A stretch of 64,000 nucleotides of DNA from Cronobacter dublinensis subsp. dublinensis LMG 23823 (GTDB taxonomy: Bacteria; Pseudomonadota; Gammaproteobacteria; Enterobacterales; Enterobacteriaceae): contig NZ_CP012266.1 of the NCBI RefSeq assembly GCF_001277235.1, positions 2,542,001-2,606,000 on the forward strand, read 5' to 3'. This document shows, piece after piece, positions 59,878-64,000 of this stretch. The number at the start of each line of letters is the position of its first letter. The stretch's first letter is position 1. A program made the translations under genes and the position numbers. The notes below the pieces were generated by a model. The model had not been told where the DNA came from, searched no databases, and saw only the letters and a list, made by a program, of their open reading frames with translations.

Positions 59878-60567
59878 TCAGAACAATAAATGTTCTGCGC
59901 GTACAATCATCGACATACCAGAAGTCAGCTGTACACGGACGCCATCTTTGGTAATTTCCTGCACGGTGGCGTCCATCGCGTTGTTGCCTGCTTTCACCTT
60001 TATAGCCTGGCCGACGCTGAGCGCCGTAATGTCAGACACCGGGGTGTGACGCTCTTCGCGCGCAGGGCGCGGCGTTTTAGCGGCGGCGGGTTTGGCCGGA
60101 CGCGGTTTACGCTCGGCGTTTTCCTTACGACGCGGCGCAGGACGCGGCTTGCGTTCACGACGCTCTCCGCCGTTCTCTTCGCCTTCAGCGCCCGCTGCTT
60201 CGCGTTTTTTGGCCTGCTGCTCGGCGCGCTGCGCCTGAACACGGGCTTTCGCTTCTTCAAGCTGCTTGCGGGCGTGCTCTACGTGCTGCTCTTCCAGAAC
60301 GCCGCACGGGTTGCCGTCGAGATCGACACGCGTCGCGCCCGCTTTGATACCGTAAAGGTAGCGCCAGCTCGACGTATAAAGACGTAATGCGGAACGCAGT
60401 TGCGTTTTGCTGAGGTTCATTTCGCCCTCAACGCGCTCCACCAGATCCTGAAAAATGCCGATCTTCAGAGGACGCGCTTCGCCTTCAGCACTGAAACACT
60501 GCGGAAAACGTTCGGCCAGAAAGGCGATAACTTCTTTACTGCTATTCAACTTAGGTTGATTTTCCAT
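59878..60567 (-). CDS. proQ: RNA chaperone ProQ
   Basis: 229-aa RNA-binding protein. The N-terminal FinO/ProQ domain (about 1-120) includes KEVIAFLAERFPQCFSAEGEARPLKIGIFQDL and LRSALRLYTSSWRYLYGIKAGATRVDLDG. A long basic, Arg/Lys/Pro-rich linker (about 120-178) leads to a C-terminal Tudor-like domain (ALSVGQAIKVKAGNNAMDATVQEI). Binds many sRNAs and mRNA 3' ends. Confidence 0.97.
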   Translation of the reverse strand: MENQPKLNSSKEVIAFLAERFPQCFSAEGEARPLKIGIFQDLVERVEGEMNLSKTQLRSALRLYTSSWRYLYGIKAGATRVDLDGNPCGVLEEQHVEHARKQLEEAKARVQAQRAEQQAKKREAAGAEGEENGGERRERKPRPAPRRKENAERKPRPAKPAAAKTPRPAREERHTPVSDITALSVGQAIKVKAGNNAMDATVQEITKDGVRVQLTSGMSMIVRAEHLLF

Positions 60568-60667
60568 GAAATTTCCTGATTACAACGGATGTTGCCAACA
60601 AGCCGCAGGCATGAACAGGCGTCATTATAATGACGCCATCGGTAAATGCCACGTTATCCGTTGCTTA

Positions 60668-61162
60668 TCATGCGACTGGCGCAAAGAATTTTTTAAAGTC
60701 GGTACCCGCGATAACGGCTTCAAGCTGCTCCACCAGGGTACGCAGGCCTTGTTCGTCATCGGCATCGAAGCGGTTAAAGACGGTGCTATCGATATCCAGC
60801 ACGCCGAAAACCTGACCGTTCGCGCGCAGCGGCAGTACGATTTCGGCATTGCTGGACGCGTCGCAGGCGATATGACCGTCAAACGCGTGCACATCATCCA
60901 CGCGCTGCACCTCGCCGGTGGCGACCGCGGTGCCGCACACGCCGCGACCGTACGGAATACGCACGCAGGCGATTTTGCCCTGGAATGGCCCGAGCACCAG
61001 CGTTTTGTCTTCCAGCAGATAGAAACCTGCCCAGTTCACGCCTTCAAGACGTTCGAACAGTAACGCGCTGGTATTCGCAAGCGTCGCCAGAAAACTGGTT
61101 TCCCCTGCCATGAGGGACTGAAAATCGCGATTGAGTTCCGCGTAAAATTGTGTTTTGTTCAT
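60668..61162 (-). CDS. msrC: Free methionine-R-sulfoxide reductase
   Basis: 164-aa GAF-domain enzyme (fRMsr; YebR) reducing free L-methionine-(R)-S-oxide. Active-site cysteines: KIACVRIPYGRGVCGTAVATG holds two, and GHIACDASSNAEIVLPL the third. Divergent from letA, as in E. coli. Confidence 0.95.
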   Translation of the reverse strand: MNKTQFYAELNRDFQSLMAGETSFLATLANTSALLFERLEGVNWAGFYLLEDKTLVLGPFQGKIACVRIPYGRGVCGTAVATGEVQRVDDVHAFDGHIACDASSNAEIVLPLRANGQVFGVLDIDSTVFNRFDADDEQGLRTLVEQLEAVIAGTDFKKFFAPVA

Positions 61163-61290
61163 TAATCCGATCGCTTTGTTGTCTTACTTACTTTGCCAGC
61201 CTACTAAAATAAGCATTAAATGCGCTCATGCTCAAGATTAATCATTTCATGAGTTACGATAACAGAATCATATAAAATAATGCTTCGCAC

Positions 61291-62574
61291 ATGGCACTCA
61301 AAACCCAACAGCTTTCTCCTGGCAAAAAACTGACCATTCACGCCATCGGCGAGCCATTGCCGGTGGCACATTATCAGCGTTGTCCGCAATGCGATATCCT
61401 TTTTATGCTGCCAGTGGTCAAGTCCAACCAGACGGCGCACTGCCCGCGCTGCGATGCGAAAATCCGCGACGGGCGCGACTGGTCGCTCACCCGGCTGGCG
61501 GCGATGGCGATAACCATGCTGCTGTTAATGCCATTTGCGTACAGCGAGCCGCTGCTACGCCTCTATCTGCTCGGCACGCGTATTGACGCCAATCTCTTCC
61601 AGGGTATCTGGCAGATGACGCGCCAGGGCGACACGATCACCGCCGCGATGGTGCTGTTTTGCGCGGTCGGCGCGCCCGCCACGCTGGTGGCCGCCATCGC
61701 CTATCTCTGGTTTGGCAATATTCTCGGCATGAATCTGCGGCCCGTGCTTTTGATGCTGGAGCGGTTGCGCGAATGGGTGATGCTCGATATCTATCTGGTG
61801 GGCATTGGCGTTGCGTCTATCAAGGTGCGCGAATACGCCTGGCTTGAGCCGGGCATCGGGCTGCTGGCGTTTGTCGCGCTGGTGGTGCTGAGCGTCATGA
61901 CGCTTATCCATCTGAATGTGGAGCAACTCTGGGAGCGCTTCTATCCGCAGCGCCCCGCCACGCGCTACCACGAGGATCTGCGCGTCTGCCTCGGCTGCCA
62001 CTACACCGGCGTGCCGGATAAACGCGGTCGCTGTTCGCGCTGCCATATTCCGCTGCGCCGCCGACGCCGTCAGAGCCTGCAAAAATGCTGGGCGGCGCTG
62101 ATTGCCTCGATGGTATTTCTGCTGCCCGCCAACCTGCTGCCTATTTCGATTATCTATATTAACGGCGCGCGCCAGGAAGATACGATCATGTCAGGCATCG
62201 TCTCGCTGGCGCAGAGCAATATTCTGGTGGCGGGCGTGGTGTTTATCGCCAGTATTCTGGTGCCCTTTACCAAAGTGCTGGTGCTGCTGACGCTGCTGGT
62301 GAGCATTCATTTCAAATGCCAGCAGGGACTGCGCGCCCGCGTTCTGATGCTGCGACTGGTCGCCTGGATTGGCCGCTGGTCGATGCTCGACCTGTTTGTG
62401 ATTTCTCTTACGATGTCGCTGGTCAATCGCGATCAGCTGTTGTCGTTTGTCATGGGGCCGGCTGCGTTTTATTTCGGCGCAGCGGTGATTTTGACTATTC
62501 TTGCTGTTGAATGGCTGGACAGCCGCTTACTTTGGGACGCACATGAGTCAGGAAACGCCCGCTTCACAGACTGA
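61291..62574 (+). CDS. letA: Lipid transport inner-membrane protein LetA (YebS)
   Basis: 427-aa PqiA-family integral membrane protein that works with the MCE tunnel LetB in inter-membrane lipid traffic. Two zinc-ribbon-like modules: CPQCDILFMLP…CPRCDAK (about 31-54) and CLGCHYTGVPDKRGRCSRCH (about 231-250), each preceding a block of four membrane helices. It overlaps letB by 32 bp. Confidence 0.94.
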   Translation: MALKTQQLSPGKKLTIHAIGEPLPVAHYQRCPQCDILFMLPVVKSNQTAHCPRCDAKIRDGRDWSLTRLAAMAITMLLLMPFAYSEPLLRLYLLGTRIDANLFQGIWQMTRQGDTITAAMVLFCAVGAPATLVAAIAYLWFGNILGMNLRPVLLMLERLREWVMLDIYLVGIGVASIKVREYAWLEPGIGLLAFVALVVLSVMTLIHLNVEQLWERFYPQRPATRYHEDLRVCLGCHYTGVPDKRGRCSRCHIPLRRRRRQSLQKCWAALIASMVFLLPANLLPISIIYINGARQEDTIMSGIVSLAQSNILVAGVVFIASILVPFTKVLVLLTLLVSIHFKCQQGLRARVLMLRLVAWIGRWSMLDLFVISLTMSLVNRDQLLSFVMGPAAFYFGAAVILTILAVEWLDSRLLWDAHESGNARFTD

Positions 62575-64000
62575 AGCGCGAATTAAAACAAAACGTCGCA
62601 TCTCTCCGTTCTGGTTACTGCCCGTTATCGCTTTGCTGATTGCGGGCTGGCTCATCTGGAGCACGTATGAAGAGCGAGGCACCACCGTCACTATCGATTT
62701 CATGTCCGCCGACGGCATCGTCGCCGGACGCACGCCGGTGCGCTATCAGGGCGTCGAGGTAGGCACCGTTCAGGATATCCGTCTGAGCGATGACCTCAAT
62801 AAAATCGAAGTCACGGTCAGCATTAAAAGCGATATGAAAGACGCCCTGCGCGACCAGACGCAGTTCTGGCTGGTGACGCCGAAAGCGTCACTCGCCGGTG
62901 TGTCGGGGCTGGACGCGCTGGTTGGCGGCAACTACATCGGCATGATGCCGGGCGAAGGCGAGCCGCGCGACCACTTCCGCGCGCTCGATACCCAGCCGAA
63001 ATACCGGCTCAACACCGGCGAGCTGATGATTCATCTGCACGCGCCGGATCTCGGCTCGCTCAACAGCGGCTCGCTGGTCTATTACCGCAAAATTCCGGTC
63101 GGACGGGTCTATGACTACTCGATCAACACCGACAAACAGGGCGTGACCATCGACGTGATTATCGAGCGGCGTTTTACCAATCTGGTGAAAAAAGGCAGCC
63201 GCTTCTGGAACGTCTCGGGCGTAAAAACCAATATCGGGCTGAGCGGCGCCAAAGTGGAGCTGGAGAGCCTGGCGGCGCTGGTTAACGGGGCTATCGCCTT
63301 TGACTCGCCCGCGGATTCTGCGCACGCCGACCAGAACGACACGTTCGGGCTGTATGAAGATCTCGCCCACAGCCAGCGCGGCGTCCTGGTCAAACTTGAT
63401 TTACCCGGCGGTCAGGGGCTGAAGGAGAATTCCACGCCGCTGATGTATCAGGGCCTCGAAGTGGGCACGCTCACTAAGCTCAATCTCAACCCCGGCGGCG
63501 CGGTCACCGGTGAGCTGACCGTCGACCCGAGCGTCGTCAATCTGCTGCGCGACGGGACGCGCATTGAGATGCACAGCCCGAAACTCTCGCTTAATAACCC
63601 GGAAATCAGCACGCTGCTGACCGGCAGCACGCTGGAGCTGGTGCCGGGCGAAGGCCAGCCGCGCAGCCATTTTGTGGTGCTGCCGGATGACAAAACCCCG
63701 CTGCAAAAGCCGGGCGTGCTGACCCTGACGCTGCATGCGCCGGAGAGCTACGGCATTGACGCCGGGCAGCCGGTTATCCTGCATGGCATCCAGATAGGCC
63801 AGGTGCTGGAGCGCTCGCTGAATGCCAAAGGCGTCAGCTTTTCCGTCGCTATCGATCCGCAATATCGCGCGCTGGTGAAGGGTGACAGCAAATTTGTGGT
63901 TAACAGCCGCGTGGATGTCAAAGTGGGCCTCGACGGCGTCGAGTTCCTGGGCGCCAGCGCCAGCGAATGGGTCAGCGGCGGCATCCGCGTGCTGCCGGGC
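62543..64000 (+). CDS. letB: MCE-domain lipid tunnel protein LetB (YebT), 3'-truncated
   Basis: The frame opens at ATG 62543 (MSQETPASQTEARIKTKRRI) inside the end of letA and stays open to the right edge, so about 486 residues are visible of a protein that is 877 aa in E. coli. One N-terminal membrane helix (PFWLLPVIALLIAGWLIWS) is followed by repeated MCE domains. Each shows the pattern G…V.Y.G..VG.V, for example FMSADGIVAGRTPVRYQGVEVGTV near residue 55, and ENSTPLMYQGLEVGTLTKL. The protein forms a periplasm-spanning hydrophobic channel. Confidence 0.95.
   Translation, partial: MSQETPASQTEARIKTKRRISPFWLLPVIALLIAGWLIWSTYEERGTTVTIDFMSADGIVAGRTPVRYQGVEVGTVQDIRLSDDLNKIEVTVSIKSDMKDALRDQTQFWLVTPKASLAGVSGLDALVGGNYIGMMPGEGEPRDHFRALDTQPKYRLNTGELMIHLHAPDLGSLNSGSLVYYRKIPVGRVYDYSINTDKQGVTIDVIIERRFTNLVKKGSRFWNVSGVKTNIGLSGAKVELESLAALVNGAIAFDSPADSAHADQNDTFGLYEDLAHSQRGVLVKLDLPGGQGLKENSTPLMYQGLEVGTLTKLNLNPGGAVTGELTVDPSVVNLLRDGTRIEMHSPKLSLNNPEISTLLTGSTLELVPGEGQPRSHFVVLPDDKTPLQKPGVLTLTLHAPESYGIDAGQPVILHGIQIGQVLERSLNAKGVSFSVAIDPQYRALVKGDSKFVVNSRVDVKVGLDGVEFLGASASEWVSGGIRVLPG

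Overview
The window is chromosomal DNA from a gamma-proteobacterium of the Enterobacteriaceae. Gene content and order follow the Escherichia coli/Salmonella backbone almost gene by gene, and proteins such as MinD, SdaA, ManXYZ, CspC, MntP and Prc are close to their E. coli counterparts. The DNA is GC-rich by eye, and the FoxA receptor and several accessory insertions would suit Cronobacter, Franconibacter, Siccibacter or an Enterobacter relative. The genus is an inference. No tRNA, rRNA, insertion sequence, integrase, prophage or CRISPR array was seen.

Layout. 1-6.9 kb: the 3' part of treA, foxA (ferrioxamine receptor, with a Fur box), ymgE, ycgR (with a near-perfect sigma-28 promoter), and emtA divergent from ldcA. 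6.9-11.0 kb: an accessory insert between ldcA and cvrA, with an unrecognised protein, a DUF4142 protein, a DUF1330 protein, an aldo/keto reductase and a divergent LysR regulator. 11.2-20.4 kb: cvrA, dadX-dadA, ycgB, fadR, nhaB, dsbB. 20.5-21.4 kb: three small unrecognised genes where E. coli carries umuDC/hlyE. 21.5-25.1 kb: ycgN, ycgM, ycgL and minCDE. 25.2-32.0 kb: rnd, fadD, yeaY, tsaB, yoaA, yoaB.

32.06-40.06 kb is the standout: eight minus-strand genes, all overlapping or 1 bp apart, inserted between yoaB and yoaH. In transcription order they encode a KAS III-type ketosynthase, an NAD(P)-dependent 3beta-HSD/epimerase-like reductase, a lactonase-like metallo-beta-lactamase-fold hydrolase, a PaaK/CoF-synthetase-like adenylating enzyme, a PAP2/AUR1-like membrane phosphatase or transferase, a fatty-acid-hydroxylase (sterol desaturase) family protein, and two fatty acid desaturases. 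It reads as a complete membrane-associated pathway for an unusual lipid. I cannot match it to a characterised system, so it is the best candidate for something undescribed.

40.2-53.2 kb: yoaH, pabB, nudL, sdaA, pdeD, yoaE, manXYZ (with an Mlc/NagC-like operator), yobD, mntP (with two MntR boxes and a yybP-ykoY manganese riboswitch), rlmA, cspC and yobF. 53.2-64 kb: an AT-rich gap, an extra metallo-hydrolase, yebO, mgrB, yobH, kdgR, htpX, prc, proQ, msrC, letA, and letB running off the right edge.

Functional links: FadR (repressor of fatty acid degradation) and its probable target fadD lie in the same window as the lipid cluster. dadA/dadX form the D-/L-alanine catabolic pair, minCDE the division-site operon, manXYZ the mannose PTS, and MntR boxes plus riboswitch give two layers of manganese control over mntP.
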